From assembly GCF_036320965.1 (NCBI RefSeq), contig NC_092248.1:25198002-25262001 (forward strand): a stretch of 64,000 nt of DNA. The letters run 5' to 3'. This DNA comes from Panulirus ornatus (Eukaryota > Arthropoda > Malacostraca > Decapoda > Palinuridae). Shown here piece after piece: positions 1 to 15,075 of this stretch (positions are counted from its first letter, which is position 1; each line of letters opens with the position of its first letter). The notes below the pieces were generated by a model, which did no database searches, was not told where the DNA came from, and was given only the letters and a program-made list of their open reading frames with translations. The position numbers were made by a program, and so were the translations under genes.

Positions 1-2448
1 ACGAAACCACAGCTCCCCTTCCACATCCAGGCCCCACAAAACTTTTCATGGCTTACCCCAGACTCTTCACATGCCATGGTTCATTCCATTGACAGCATGT
101 CGACCCCGGTATACCACATAGTTCCAATTCACTGTATTCTTTGCACGCCTCTTACCCTCCTGCATGTTCAGGCCCTGATCACTCAAAATCTTTTTCACTC
201 CATCTTTCCACCTCCAATTTGGTCTCCCACTTTTCGTTCCCTCCACCTCTGACACATATATCCTCTTGGTCAATCTTTCCTCACTCATTCTTTCCATGTA
301 ACCAAACCATTTCAAAACACCCTCTTCAGCTCTCTCAACCACACTCTTTTTATTACCACACATCTCTCTCACCCTATTATTTCTTACTCGATCAAGCCAC
401 CTCACACCGCATATCGTCCTCAAACATCTCACTTCAAGCACATCCACCCTCCTGCGCACAACTCTATGCATAGCTCACGCCTCGTAACCATATAACTTCG
501 TTGAAACCAATATTCCTTCCAGCATACTCATTTTTGATTACCGAGATAATATTCTCGACTTCCACACATTCTTCAACGCTCACAGAACATTTGCCCCCTC
601 CCCCACCCTATGATTCACTTCCGTTTCCATGTTTCCATCCGCTGCCAAATCCACTCCCAGATATCTAAAACACTTCACATCCTCCAGTTTTTCTCCTTTC
701 AAACTTTCCTCCCAGTTGACATGTCCCTTAACCCTACTGTACCTAATAAACTTGCTCTTATTCACATTTACTCTAAGCTTTCTTCTTTCACACACTTTAC
801 CAAACTCAGTCACCAGTTTCTGCAGTTTCTCACATTAATCAGCCACCAGCGCTGTATCATCTGCGAACAACAACTGACTCGCTTCCCAAGCTCCCTCATC
901 CACAACAGACTGCATACTTGCCCCTCTTTCCAAAACTCTTTCATTCACCTCCCTAACAACCCCATTCACAAACAAACTAAAGAACCGTGGAGATATCACA
1001 CATCCCTGCCGCAAACCTACATTCACTGAGAACCAATCACTTTCTTCCTACACGTACACATTCCTTACATCCTCGATAAAAGCTTTTCACTGCTTCTAAC
1101 AACTTGCCTCCCACAACATATATGCTTATTACCTTCCACAGAGCATCTCTATCAACTCTAAAATATGCCTTCTCCAGATCCATAAATGCTACATATAAAT
1201 CCATTTGCGTTTCTAAATGTTTTTCACATACATTCTTCAAAGCAAACACCTGATCCACACATCCTGTACCACTTCTGAAACCACACTGCTCTTCCCCAAT
1301 CTGTTGCTCTGTACATGCCTTTACCCTCTCAATCAATACCCTCCCATATAATTTCCCAGGAATACTCAACAAACTCATACCTCTATAATTTGAGCACTCA
1401 CTCTTATCCCCTTTGCCTTTGTACAATGGCACTATGCAAGCATTCTGCCAATCCTCAGTCACCTTATCATGAGTCATACATACATCAAATAACCCTACCA
1501 ACCAGTCAAATATAAAGTCACCCCCTTTTTTAATAAATCCCACCGAAATTCCGTCCAAATCCGCTGCCTTGCCGGGTTTCATATTCCACAAAGATTTCAC
1601 TACCTCTTTTATGTTTACCAGATCATTCTCCCAAACCTTCTCCCTTTGCACATCACCTCGAACAAAACACCCTATATCTGCCACTCTATCATCAAACACA
1701 TTCAACAAATTTTCAAAATACTCACTTCATCTCCTCACATCACCACTACTTATCATCACCTCCCCTTAGTCCCCTTCACTGAAGTTCCCATTTGTTCCCT
1801 TGTGTTACGCACTTTATTTACATCCTTCCAAAACATCTTTTTATTCTTCCTAAAATTCAATGATATTCTCTCGCCCCAACTCTCATTTTCCCTCTTTTTT
1901 ACCTCTTGCACCTTTCTCTTGACCTCCTGTCTCTTTCTTTTATGCATTTCCCACTCATTTGCATTATTTCCCTGCAAAAATCGTCCAAATGCTCTCTCTC
2001 TCTTCTATTTCACTAATAATCTTACTTCTTCATCTTACCACTCACTACCCTTTTTAATCTGCCCACCTCCCACGCTTCTCATGCCACAAGCATCTTTTGC
2101 GCAAGCCATCACTGCTTCTCTAAATTCATCCCATTCCTCCCCCACTCCCCTTACCTCCTTTGTTCTCACCTTTTTCCATTCTCTACTAATTCTCTCCTGG
2201 TACTTCCTCACACAAGTCTCCTTCCCAAGCTCACTTACTCTCACCACTCTCTTCACCCCAACATTCTCTCTTCTTTTCTGAAAACCTCTACAAATCTTCA
2301 CCTTCGTCTCCACAAGATAATGATCAGACAACCCTCCAGTTGCACCTCCTAGCATATTTACATCCAAAAGTCTCTCTTTCGCGCGCCTATCAATTAACAC
2401 GTAATCCAATAAAGATCTATGGCCATCTCTCTTATTCACATATGTATA

Positions 2449-2525
<77 letters not shown>

Positions 2526-2652
2526 CTTTGTCGCTGTCTCCCGCGTTTGCGAGGTAGCGCAAGGAAACAGACGAAAGAAATGGCCCAACCCCCCCCCCCC
2601 ATACACATGTACATACACACGTCCACACACGCAAATATACATACCTACACAG

Positions 2653-2745
<93 letters not shown>

Positions 2746-3126
2746 TTTTAAACCAGGTATTCCCAATCACCATTCCTTTTTCAGCACATAAATCTACAAG
2801 CTCTTCACCATTTCCATTTACAACACTGAACACCCCATGTACACCAATTATTCCCTCAACTGTCACATTACTCATCTTTGTATTGAAATCACCCATCACT
2901 ATAACCCGGTTTCGTGCATCAACACTACTAACACACTCACTCATCTGCTCCGAAAACACTTGCCTCTCATGATCTTTCTTCTCATGCCCAGGTGCATATT
3001 CACCAATAATCACCAATCTCTCCCCATCCACTTTCAATTTTACCCATATCAATCGAGAGTTCACTTTCTTACACTCCGTCACATACTCCCACCACTCCTG
3101 TTTCAGGAGTAGTGCTACTCCTTCCC
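1..3126 (-). mobile_element. RTE-like LINE copy L1, decayed, runs off the left edge
   Basis: A minus-strand copy of the main LINE, from the endonuclease domain (near 3,110, REGVALLLKQE) to the C-terminal region at 67-471 ([20 protein letters not shown]) and the start of a long-form 3' UTR. Endonuclease, RT and C-terminal segments are recognisable at 2,035-3,110, 1,037-1,710 and 67-1,026. The reading frame is broken by several frameshifts and substitutions: [10 protein letters not shown] survives but the RT YDR motif reads YFRVDR. A (TA)n plus LINE 3'-end module sits inside the endonuclease part at 2,456-2,743. The 5' end abuts the tail of a Penelope-like element. Confidence 0.9.
2456..2743. 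mobile_element. (TA)n / LINE 3'-end module / (TA)n inserted in copy L1
   Basis: Between two (TA)n tracts and a poly(T) run lies a block at 2,516-2,655 with the core TTTGCGAGGTAGCGCAAGGA and a CA-rich end. It is the terminal part of the LINE 3' UTR in minus orientation with no LINE coding sequence attached. It splits the endonuclease region of L1, whose frame resumes at about 2,744. It therefore behaves as a separate insertion, either an extremely 5'-truncated LINE or a small derivative. Confidence 0.75.
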
Positions 3127-4319
3127 TTCTCACAATTTTGCGCGTGAGTAAGATATTCCTATGAGTCCACTGGGAAAATGAAACACGATAACTTCCCAAG
3201 TGGACTTTTTTTTGATAATCATGTCATCAGGGGACGTACAAGAGAGTGATGTAACAGTCATTTGATATACATCGAAGAGACGAAGCTAGGACGCCATTTG
3301 GTAAACGTGCGATTGTCCAAGACAGATTACGAGCGTTCATAAACTTACCATTTTACAAATTTTATCAAGAATATAGTTATCTGTTTGTATATACCATCGC
3401 TAATATTAAGATTATAATTCTCTGCGTATCTAATAATAGAAGATTCAAGGATATTGCTCGTGGGTATAGAGTTAGAGTTAATAACTTAGATGGCATTACT
3501 CCTTTCAATATAATGATCATAGTTTCTTACGTGATTAAACAAGGTAGTTGATTCTTGTCCCGTTCTTATACTATATTTATGTTGCTTAAGTCTAACAGAA
3601 AGATCCTTACTAGTGTGCCCAAATTAAACTTATCACAATTTCTACATGGCACTTTATGAATGCATCCAGGAGAATTTTTTTGATAATTCCTGATTAAGAC
3701 ATTCTTTATAGTATTATTGTTGCTAAAGGCAACATTTACATTAAAGGATTTAAGCAACATGGGAAGCAAAGTAAAATTATTAAAAGGGTGAGCTAGAGAT
3801 TCTTGGTGTTAATGGGAGGTTTGGGCACAACTCTATGAAATTATTTCTTTGCTTACTTAAGGGATTTATCAATGAAAGATCTATGGTACTTTTAACATAG
3901 ATCCAATAGATTATATCTTGTCAAACTCATCATCAATAGACTCTGGACTGGAAATACGTAATGCCTTAAGGAGCATAGATTGAAATGATAAATTAACTCT
4001 GTCATGTTGAGATGAGTAATAGTGGATATATGAGCATACATTGGTAGGTTTTCTATATATGCTAAACTTAAACTTGTTTCCTTGCCTATGGATCATGGAA
4101 TCTCAAAATGGTGACATACCATTATTTTCATTTTCTACAATAAATTTGATGGAAGGTACTAAACTGTTAAGTAAGGGGAGAAATATTTGTAAAATTCTAT
4201 ATGTTGGCCAAACATAAAGAGCATCATCTATATACCTAAACCAAATTGCATTAGAGAGTAAGATACCGTTTAGTAATTCTGTTTTAAAAAATTTCATATA
4301 AAGATTACTAAGTAAATAA
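3127..4319 (-). mobile_element. Penelope-like element fragment (3' half, GIY-YIG and tail)
   Basis: Minus-strand fragment carrying the RT palm motif context RYIDDALYVW near 4,220-4,250, the region MIHRQGNKFKFSIYRKPTNV at 4,040-4,096, and a C-terminal GIY-YIG-like segment near 3,600-3,690 (HKVPCRNCDKFNLG). The 3' UTR (3,127-3,330) matches the tails of the other Penelope-like copies at 23.5, 26.2 and 10.5 kb. Several stops and frameshifts make it non-coding. It is cut at 4,319, where LINE copy L2 begins in the opposite orientation. Confidence 0.82.
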
Positions 4320-6242
4320 AGTGCGTAAGACAGGGGAGCAAATGGGAACTTCAGTGAAGGGCGCAAATCGGGAGGTGATAACAAGTAGTGGTGATGTGAG
4401 AAGGAGATGGAGTGAGTATTTTGAAGGTTTGTTGAATGTGTTTGATGATAGAGTGGCAGATACAGGGTGTTTTGGTCGAGGTGGTGTGCAAAGTGAGAGG
4501 GTTAGGGAAAATGATTTGGTAAACAGAGAAGAGGTAGTAAAAGCTTTGCGGAAGATGAAAGCCGACAAGGCAGCAGGTTTGGATGGTATTGCAGTGGAAT
4601 TTATTAAAAAAGGGGGTGACTGTATTATTGACTGGTTGGTAAGGTTATTTGATGTATGTATGACTCATGGTGAGGTGCCTGAGGATTGGCGGAATGCGTG
4701 CATAGTGCCATTGTACAAAGGCAAAGGGGATAAGAGTGAGTGCTCAAATTACAGAGGTATAAGTTTGTTGAGTATTCCTGGTAAATTATATGGGAGGGTA
4801 TTGATTGAGAGGGTGAAGGCATGTACAGAGCATCAGATTGGGGAAGAGCAGTGTGGTTTCAGAAGTGGTAGAGGATGTGTGGATCAGGTGTTTGCTTTAA
4901 AGAATGTATATGAAAAATACTTAGAAAAGCAAATGGATTTGTATGAAGCATTTATGGATCTGGAGAAGGCATATGATAGAGTTGATAGAGATGCTCTGTG
5001 GAAGGTATTAAGAATATATGGTGTGGGAGGAAAGTTGTTAGAAGCAGTGAAAAGTTTTTATCGAGGATGTAAGGCATGTGTACGTGTAGGTAGAGAGGAA
5101 AGTGATTGGTTCTCAATGAATGTAGGTTTTGCGGCAGGGGTGTGTGATGTCTCCATGGTTGTTTAATTTGTTTATGGATGGGGTTGTTAGGGAGGTGAAT
5201 GGAAGAGTTTTGGAAAGAGGGGCAAGTATGAAGTCTGTTGGGGATGAGAGAGCTTGGGAAGTGAGTCAGTTGTTGTTCGCTGATGATACAGCGCTGGTGG
5301 CTGATTCATGTGAGAAACTGCAGAAGCTGGTGACTGAGTTTGGTAAAGTGTGTGAAAAGAAGAAAGTTAAGAGTAAATGTGAATAAGAGCGAGGTAATTA
5401 GGTACAGTAGGGTTGAGGGTCAAGTCAATTGGGAGGTAAGTTTGAATGGAGAAAAACTGGAGGAAGTAAAGTGTTTTAGATATTTGGGAGTGGATCTGGC
5501 AGCGGATGGAACCATGGAAGCGGAAGTGAATCATAGGGTAGGGGAGGGGGCGAAAATCCTGGGAGCCTTGAAGAATGTGTGGAAGTCGAGAACATTATCT
5601 CGGAAAGCAAAAATGGGTATGTTTGAAGGAATAGTGGTTCCAACAATGTTGTATGGTTGCGAGGCGTGAGCTACGGATAGATTTGTGCGCAGGAGGATGG
5701 ATGTGCTGGAAATGAGATGTTTGAGGACAATGTGTTGTGTGAGGTGGTTTGATCGAGTGAGTAACGTAAGGGTAAGAGAGATGTGTGGAAATAAAAAGAG
5801 CGTGGTTGAGAGAGCAGAAGAGGGTGTTTTGAAATGGTTTGTGCACATGGAGAGAATGAGTGAGGAAAGATTGACCAAGAGGATATATGTGTCGGAGGTG
5901 GAGGGAACGAGGAGAAGAGGGAGGCCAAATTGGAGGTGGAAAGATGGAGTGAAAAAGATTTTGTGTGATCGGGGCCTGAACATGCAGGAGGGTGAAAGGA
6001 GGGCAAGGAATAGAGTGAATTGGAGCGATGTGGTATACCGGGGTTGACGTGCTGTCAGTGGATTGAATCAAGGCATGTGAAGGGTCTGGGGTAAACCATG
6101 GAAAGCTGTGTAGGTATGTATATTTGCGTGTGTGGACGTATGTATATACATGTGTATGGGGGTGGGGTTGGGCCATTTCTTTCGTCTGTTTCCTTGCGCT
6201 ACCTCGCAAACGCGGGAGACAGCGACAAAGCAAAAAAAAAAA
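4320..6242 (+). mobile_element. RTE-like LINE copy L2, 5'-truncated
   Basis: Plus-strand copy starting in the linker before the RT ([15 protein letters not shown]) and running through RT and C-terminal domain to a short-form 3' UTR with a poly(A) run at 6,232-6,247. The frame is open from 4,321 to about 5,130. An extra T in GTAGGTTTTGCGG then shifts it, an extra A near 5,355 shifts it again, and a TGA replaces the Trp codon at about 5,668. RT motifs DLEKAYDRVDRD and [10 protein letters not shown] are intact. Not functional as it stands. Confidence 0.92.
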
Positions 6243-7944
<1,702 letters not shown>

Positions 7945-8123
7945 CTGATTCCCCATCCAGATGCAGCGAAGACTGATATTCCATGGTTGCTGATGTAGAA
8001 GGGCGTGTTGCCCATAGTGTCGGTGTAGCGAGAGGCAATAACGACAGTGATGAGAATTTTAAAGTCTATGAGGGAGTACCCACCTTGAGACACCTTCCGG
8101 AGCGCTTCATCCACCAGGAGAAC
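7945..8123 (-). CDS. IR gene exon E7, lobe S2
   Basis: This exon encodes VLLVDEALRKVSQGGYSLI, then ITVVIASRYTDTMGNTPFYI and ISVFAASGWGI. The sequence from EALRKV to GNTPFYISxxGIS and the aromatic GWG turn is typical of the distal S2 lobe of crustacean IRs. The acceptor is TGTACTGCAG ending at 8,124 and the donor ATCAG|GTATGTG is at 7,945/7,944. The exon leaves in phase 2, so a further exon with the end of S2 and helix M4 is required. None is visible between 7,944 and 1. Confidence 0.92.
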
Positions 8124-8313
8124 CTGCAGTACAGTGAGGTTTGTCATGACTGAAGTGTCGCTATACAAACGTACATTTAACGCAGTTGATTTTGTTGTGT
8201 GTACGTGTGCATTTTGATTTTCTTGTTGATTATACGAATCACTTGTCATTTTTCAGGCAAAAATAATATTTTCTTCTCATACAATAATAACAAAAGTTAT
8301 ATAAATGGCCGAC

Positions 8314-8550
8314 CTCCATTCCTTCATGGATTTGTTTCACTACGGAGTCAGGATGCCTGGAGAAGTATTCATACGTTGCTCCTCCGTAGAGCCAAGGTTC
8401 GGTGCACCACCGCCAACCGTCCTTCTCCACCAGGTCTTTAAATGTGTCCAGGGTTCCTGATCTTCCCTGAATGGTCAGGTGCGCGATCAACGACGAACGG
8501 AACCCTGTAGTGATGACCAGGCAGAACACCAGCCACCAACCCACCAACAA
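8314..8550 (-). CDS. IR gene exon E6, M3 helix and start of lobe S2
   Basis: This exon of 79 codons begins LLVGWWLVFCLVITTGFRSS, then LIAHLTIQG, the M3 helix that corresponds to the SYTANLAAF region of classical iGluRs but in the IR form GFRSSLIAHLT. It continues with LDTFKDLVEKDGWRW, the beginning of S2, and ends IHEGME. The acceptor TACAG ends at 8,551 and the donor GGAG|GTCGGC is at 8,314/8,313. Both ends are phase 0, joining SGR of E5 to LLVGWW and ME of E6 to VLLVDE of E7. Confidence 0.94.
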
Positions 8551-9438
8551 CTGTACGGTGAGCAAAAGATTATAACCAAAAAGAAGGATAACTATAAACA
8601 GTAAGAGCGACCAATGACGACAGTAGCCACCAGCATATGATAGTTTAGGTTGTGGCCAGACAAGTCACCCGTCACCACTTGTGTGCACACAGTATATGAT
8701 GGACGGAATGAACACCAGCTCTCACACTCACCTATAGTAAAGATGATGATCGGGCTGCCACAACTGAATAAACACAGCAGAAAATGTATTGAAGATTTTT
8801 GGAAAGAAGACCAGCTAAACATCCAAGCAGCAAAGTAGTCAAGCAGCCATATCTCTGCTAGTACCTACACCATTCAAGCAGTCAACCAGCCAACACTTGC
8901 TCGTATCTACACGTACAAGGGAGGTGATGACCAGGTTGTCGACTATCCATTATCTACATATGAAAAGTAGTTAAGCACTAAACAAAAAGTGTATATATAC
9001 CTTACTAGGTGATTATACAACCACCACGATACTAACACATGTACATAGGTGTACAGCAAACAGCACCCCCCCCAGCACAACCCCCCCCCCACCCCCCACC
9101 CCCCCGCAATCCAACCCCACCCCTGTCAGAAACGTTTCATTGCGTGTAATTTCCAAACATTTTCGTCTTTACCTAAGGCATCGACAAGGTGGCACGTATG
9201 TCTACATAAACATGGAAATTTCCAGGTGCTGCCTGCTTGGGGCAACACCTTGAAGGAAGCGCCACCTTTGGAAAGGTTGTGCCATCGTCATTTAGTACAA
9301 GAGTTCCATGTGCTCAATCAACTTATTTCAAAAGACTCCATCCCATCCCTGCTGATGAGTGTAGAGCAGCCTTGGAACGGAAGAACCTCCTGGGTGGGTA
9401 AGGGGGGTTAATGTCATAGTAATAGCATTATCCCATCT
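8551..9438. other. IR intron between E5 and E6, proximal part
   Basis: No coding element recognised. Open frames between 8,592 and 8,838 have no IR motif and no matching splice phase. A cytosine-rich tract lies at 9,064-9,113. Confidence 0.55.
9064..9113. repeat. C-rich low-complexity tract
   Basis: Runs of 8 to 12 cytosines separated by CA, about 50 bp long. On the minus strand this gives several G-runs, so a G-quadruplex is conceivable. Confidence 0.8.
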
Positions 9439-9790
9439 TTCCATGGTTCCCTACAATGCCTCATATGCCTTGGCTCAGCCCACTAACAATGCGTCATCTT
9501 CCTTGTACCACATAAATAAATGTTCAAACCCTGATCACTCAAAATCTTTTTCACTCCATCTTTTCAACTCCAATTTGGTCTCCCACTTCTACTCGTTCCC
9601 TCCACCTTTGACACATATATCCTCTTTTTGAATCTTTCCTCACTCATTCTCTCCATGTAACCAAACATTTTCTAAACACTCTCTTCTGCTCAATCAACCA
9701 TGCTCTCTTTATTACCACACATATTTCTTACCATTTCATTACTTAGTCGGTCAAACCTCTTCACATCACAAATTGTCTTTTGATTCTGAT
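9439..9790 (-). mobile_element. Old LINE fragment L4, C-terminal and 3' UTR part
   Basis: A diverged minus-strand piece of the RTE-like LINE, recognisable by CAAAATCTTTTTCACTCCAT, the (A/G)TCGTTCCCTCCACC segment and the part encoding MERMSEER. It shares subfamily-specific changes (CTCTTTTTGAATCTTTCCTC) with the 3' part of L5 at 11,026-11,281. The next 170 bp (9,791-9,960) seem to be a still more distant copy of the same C-terminal region. Confidence 0.7.
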
Positions 9791-10159
9791 CATTCACAGC
9801 ATCTTTTGATCTAAATATTCATCTCATCCTTCATCTCCACTGCCACTAGGTTCCCTCGACCACTGGCACTTACACCTTCTAAGTCATCCTCTCGTAATTT
9901 TTGCTATTCAAATGCCCAGAATGTTTCAGGAAACCATCTTCTACTTTAACTACCACCGTTGATTAATACCACAATTTCTTCTTATTGGTGGCAGACATGG
10001 CAGAGACAAAACATGACCCAGTCAAAGCTAACTCGGGTGTACGAAACGAGAGATAAATACGAGTTCCGCACGTTTTTTAAAACCTGACACGACACTTAAA
10101 TGAAGAAAAATTATTTGGAAGCTGCCAACATCTGGTACCTAATCAAAAAAGCACTAGTG

Positions 10160-10650
<491 letters not shown>

Positions 10651-12083
10651 CCAAATATATACATATATATAGGTGTATATACAAATATACACAATATATA
10701 CATATATATATATAGAGAGACACAGACATATACATATATAGAAATGTACATGATTCATACTGCCTGACTTTATTCATTCCCATCGCAACCCCGCGTTAGG
10801 AAGACAACAAAGGCCCCATTCGTTCACACTCAGTCTCTATCTGTCATGTAACAATGTACCGAAACCACAGCTCCCTTTCCACATCCAGGCCCCACAGAAC
10901 TTTCCATGGTTTACCCCAGACGCTTCACATGCCCTGGTTCAATCCATTGCCAGCACCTCGACTCCGGTATACTACATCGTTCAACTACACTCTAGTCCTT
11001 GCACGCCTTTCACCGTCCTGCTTGTTCAAACCCTGATCGCTCAAAATCTTTTTCACTCCATCTTTTCAACTCCAATTTGGTCTCCCACTTCTACTCGTTC
11101 CCTTCACCTTTGACACATATATCCTCTTTTTGAATCTTTCCTCACTCATTCTCTCCATGTAACCAAACATTTTCTAAACACTCTCTTCTGCTCAATCAAC
11201 CATGCTCTCTTTATTACCACATATATTTCTTACCCTTTCATTACTTAGTCTGTCAAACCTCTTCACACCACAAATTGTCTTCAAACATCTCATTTCCAAC
11301 ACATTCACCCTCCTCAGCACAACTCTATCCATAGCCCACGCCTCGCAACCATATAACATTATCGGAACCACTATTCCTTCAAACATACTCATTCTTGCTT
11401 TCCGAGATGATGTTCTCGCCTTCCATATATCCTTCAACGCTCCCAGAACTTTCGCCCCCTCCCCGACCCTATGACTCACTTCAGCTTTCATGGTTCTATC
11501 CGCTGCCAAATTCACTCCCAGATATCTAAAACACTTCGCTTCCTCCAGTTTTTCTCCATTCAATCTTACCTCACAATTGACCTGTCCCTTAACCCTACTC
11601 TACCTAATGACTTTGCTCTTATTCATATTTACTCTCAGCTTTCCTTTTTCAAACACTTTACCAAACTCATTCACCAACTTCTTCAGTTTCTCACCCGAAT
11701 CAGCCAACAACGCTGTACCATCAGCGAACAACAACTGACTCACCAAGCTCTCTCATCCACAACAGACTCCATACTTGCTCCTTTCTCCAAAGTTCTTGCA
11801 TTCACCTCCCTAACAACCCCATCCGTAAACAAATGAAACAATTATGGAGACATCACGCGCCCCTGCCGCAAACCGATATTCACTGAGTACAAACCACTTT
11901 CATCTCTTCCTACTCCAACACAAGCCTTACGTTCTCGATAAAAACTTTTCACTGCTTCTAAAAACCTTCCACCACACCATATATTCTTGATACCTTCCAC
12001 AGAGCATCTCTATTAACTATGTCATATGCCTCCTTCTTCCCCAATCTGATGCTCTGTACATGCCTTTACCCTCTTACTCAATG
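10651..12083 (-). mobile_element. RTE-like LINE copy L5, 3' half with long-form 3' UTR
   Basis: Minus-strand copy with long-form 3' UTR (about 10,740-10,930), C-terminal domain and part of the RT up to the region encoding [12 protein letters not shown]. The frame 11,192-11,563 is open ([20 protein letters not shown]); the rest has stops and small deletions. It ends abruptly at about 12,083, where copy L6 continues head-to-head on the other strand. Confidence 0.88.
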
Positions 12084-13690
12084 TGGTTTCAGGAGTGGTA
12101 GAGGATGTGTGGATCAGGTGTTTGCTTTGAAGAATGTATGTGAGAAATGCAAATGGATTTGTATGTAGTATTTATGGATCTGGAGAAGGCTTATGATAGA
12201 GTTGATAGAGATGCTCTGTGGAAGGTATTGAAATATATGGTGTGGGAGGCAAGTTGTTAATGCAGTAAAAAGTTTTTATCGAGGATGTAAGGCATGCGTA
12301 CGTGTAGGAAGAGAGGAAAGTGATTGGTTCTCAGTGAATGTAGGTTTGCGGCAGGGGTGTGTGATGTCTCCATGGTTGTTTAAATTGTTTATGGATGGGG
12401 TTGTTAGGCAGGTGAATGCAAGAGTTTTGGAAAGATCGGTAAGTATGCAATCTGTTGTGGATGAAGAGCTTGGGAAGTGAGTCAGTTATTGTTCGCTGAT
12501 GATTCAGCGCTGGTGGCCGATTCATGAGAGAAACTGCAGAAGCTGGTGACTGAGTTTGGTTAAGTGTGTGAAAGAAGAAAGCTGAGAATGAATATGAATA
12601 AGAGGAAGGTTATTAGGTAAAGTAGGGTTGAGGGATAAGTCAACTAGGAGGTAAGTTTGAATGGAGAAAAACTGGAGGAAGTGAATTGTTTTAGATATCT
12701 GGGAGTGGATGGAACCAGAAAAGTGGAAGTGAATCATAGGTTTGGGGAGGGGGCGAAAGTTCTGGGAACGTTTAAGAATGTGTGGAAGTCGAAAACATTA
12801 CCTCAGAAAGCAAAAATGGGTATGTTTGAAGGAATAGTGGTTCCAAAAATGTTATATGGTTGCGAGACGTAGGCTATGCATAGAGTTGTGCGGAGGAGGG
12901 AGGATGTGCTGGAAATGAGATGTATGAGGGCAATATGTGTTGTGAGGTGGTTTGATCGAGTAAGTAAAAATAAGGTAGGAGAGATGTGTGGTACTGAAAA
13001 GAGTGTGGTTGAGAGAGCAGAAGAGGGTGTTTTGAAATGGTTTGGTCACATGGAGAGAATGAGTGAGGAAAGATTGACCAAGAAGATATATGTGTCAGAG
13101 GTGTAGGGAACGAAAAGTGGGAGACAAAATTGGAGGTGGAAAGATGGAGTGAAAAAGATTTTGAGTGATCGGAGCCTGAACATGAAGGAGGGTGAAAGGC
13201 GTGCAAGGAATAGAGTGAATTGGAACGATGTTGTATACCGGGTCGACGTGCTGTCAATGGATTGAGCCAGGGCATGTGAAGCGTGTGTGGTAAACCATGG
13301 AAAGTTCTGTGAGGCCTGGATGTGGAAAGGGAGCTGTGGTTTCGGTGCAATATTACATGACAGCTAGAGACTGAGTGTGAACGAATGTGGCCTTTGTTGT
13401 CTTTTCCTAGCGCTACCTCGCACACATGAGTGGGAGGGGGGATGTTATTTCATGTGTGGTGAGGTGGCGGTGGGAATGAATAAAGACAGACAGTATGAAT
13501 TGTGTACATGTGTATATATGTATATATCTTTGTGTGTATATATATATGTATACGTTGAGATGTATAAGTATGTATATTTGCGTGTGTGGACGTATATGTA
13601 TATACATGTGTATGTTGGTGGGTTGGGCCATTCTTTCGTCTGTTTTCTTGCGCTACCTCGCTAACGCGGGAGACAGCGACAAAGTAAAAT
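12084..13690 (+). mobile_element. RTE-like LINE copy L6, 3' half with long-form 3' UTR
   Basis: Plus-strand copy that starts inside the RT ([19 protein letters not shown]), passes FADDS (second residue of the FADDT motif region altered) and ends with the long-form 3' UTR (13,260-13,690), including two copies of the motif GCGCTACCTCGC or a close variant. Many frameshifts and stops. It is joined to L5 at 12,083/12,084 so that the two form a large inverted repeat. Confidence 0.88.
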
Positions 13691-13714
13691 AAATAAATAG
13701 ATAAAGAAATAAAG

Positions 13715-13716
<2 letters not shown>

Positions 13717-13791
<75 letters not shown>
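13717..13791. repeat. (TA)n microsatellite between two LINE tails
   Basis: About 75 bp of TA between the A-rich tail of L6 (plus) and the T-rich tail of L7 (minus). Confidence 0.93.
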
Positions 13792-13795
<4 letters not shown>

Positions 13796-15075
13796 TTGTG
13801 CTTTGTCGCTGTCTCCCGCGTTTGCGAGGTAGCGCAAGGAAACAGACGAAATAAATGGCCCAACCCACCCCCATACACATGTATATGCATACGTCCACAC
13901 ACGCAAATATACATACCTACACAGCTTTCCATGGTTTACCCCAGACGCTTCACATGCCTTGATTCAATCAACTGACAGCACGTCAACCCCGGTATACCAC
14001 ATCGCTCCAATTCACTCTATTCCTTGCCCTCCTTTCACCCTCCTGCATGTTCAGGCCCCGATCACACAAAATCTTTTTCACTCCATCTTTCCACCTCCAA
14101 TTTGGTCTCCCTCTTCTCCTCGTTCCCTCCACCTCCGACACATATATCCTCTTGGTCAATCTTTCCTCACTCATTCTCTCCATATGCCCAAACCATTTCA
14201 AAATACCCTCTTCTGCTCTCTCAACCACGCTCTTTTTATTTCCACACATCTCTCTTACCCTTACGTTACTTACTCGATCAAACCACCTCACACCACACAT
14301 TGTTCTCAAACATCTCATTTCCAGCACATCCATTCTCCTGCACACAACTCAATCCATAGCCCACGCCTCGCAACCATACATCATTGTTGGAACCACTATT
14401 CCTTCAAACATACCCATTTTTGCTTTCCGAGATAATGTTCTCTACTTCCAGACATTCTTCAAGGCTCCCAGAATTTTCGCCCCCTCCCCCACCCTATGAT
14501 CCACTTCCGCTTCCATGGTTCCATCCGCTGTCAGATTCACTCCCAGATATCTAAAACACTTCACTTCCTCCAGTTTTTCTCCATTCAAACTCACCTCCCA
14601 ATTGACTTGACCCTCAACTCTACTGTACCTAATAAACTTGCTCTTATTCACATTTACTCTTAACTTTCTTCTTTCACACACTTTACCAAACTCAGTCACC
14701 AGCTTCTGCAGTTTCTCACATGAATCAGCCACCAGCGCTGCATCATCAGCGAACAATAACTGACTCACTTCAAGCTTTCTCATCCACAACAGACTTCATA
14801 CTTGCCCCTCTTTCCAAAACTCCCTAACAACCCCATCCATAAACAAATTAAACAACCATGGGGACATCACACACCCCTGCCGCAAACCTACATTCACTGA
14901 GAACCAATCACTTTCCTCTCTTCCTACACGTACACATGCCTTACATCCTCGATAAAAACTTTTCACTGCTTCTAACAACTTGCCTCCCACACCATATATT
15001 CTTAATACCTTCCACAGAGCATCTCTATCAACTCTATCATATGCCTTCTCCAGATCCATAAATGCTACATACAAA
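13792..15075 (-). mobile_element. RTE-like LINE copy L7, 3' half
   Basis: Minus-strand copy with short-form 3' UTR, C-terminal domain (13,983-14,345 open; a premature stop replaces a residue at about 14,350) and RT up to YVAFMDLEKAYDRVDRD at 15,060. A deletion near 14,815 removes part of [11 protein letters not shown]. It ends at 15,075 and abuts copy L8 head-to-head. Confidence 0.9.

Noticed and set aside
8592..8838. Extra IR exon or small gene between E5 and E6
   Set aside because: No IR motif, and E5 joins E6 directly in phase 0, giving the canonical sequence across the pore loop and M3.
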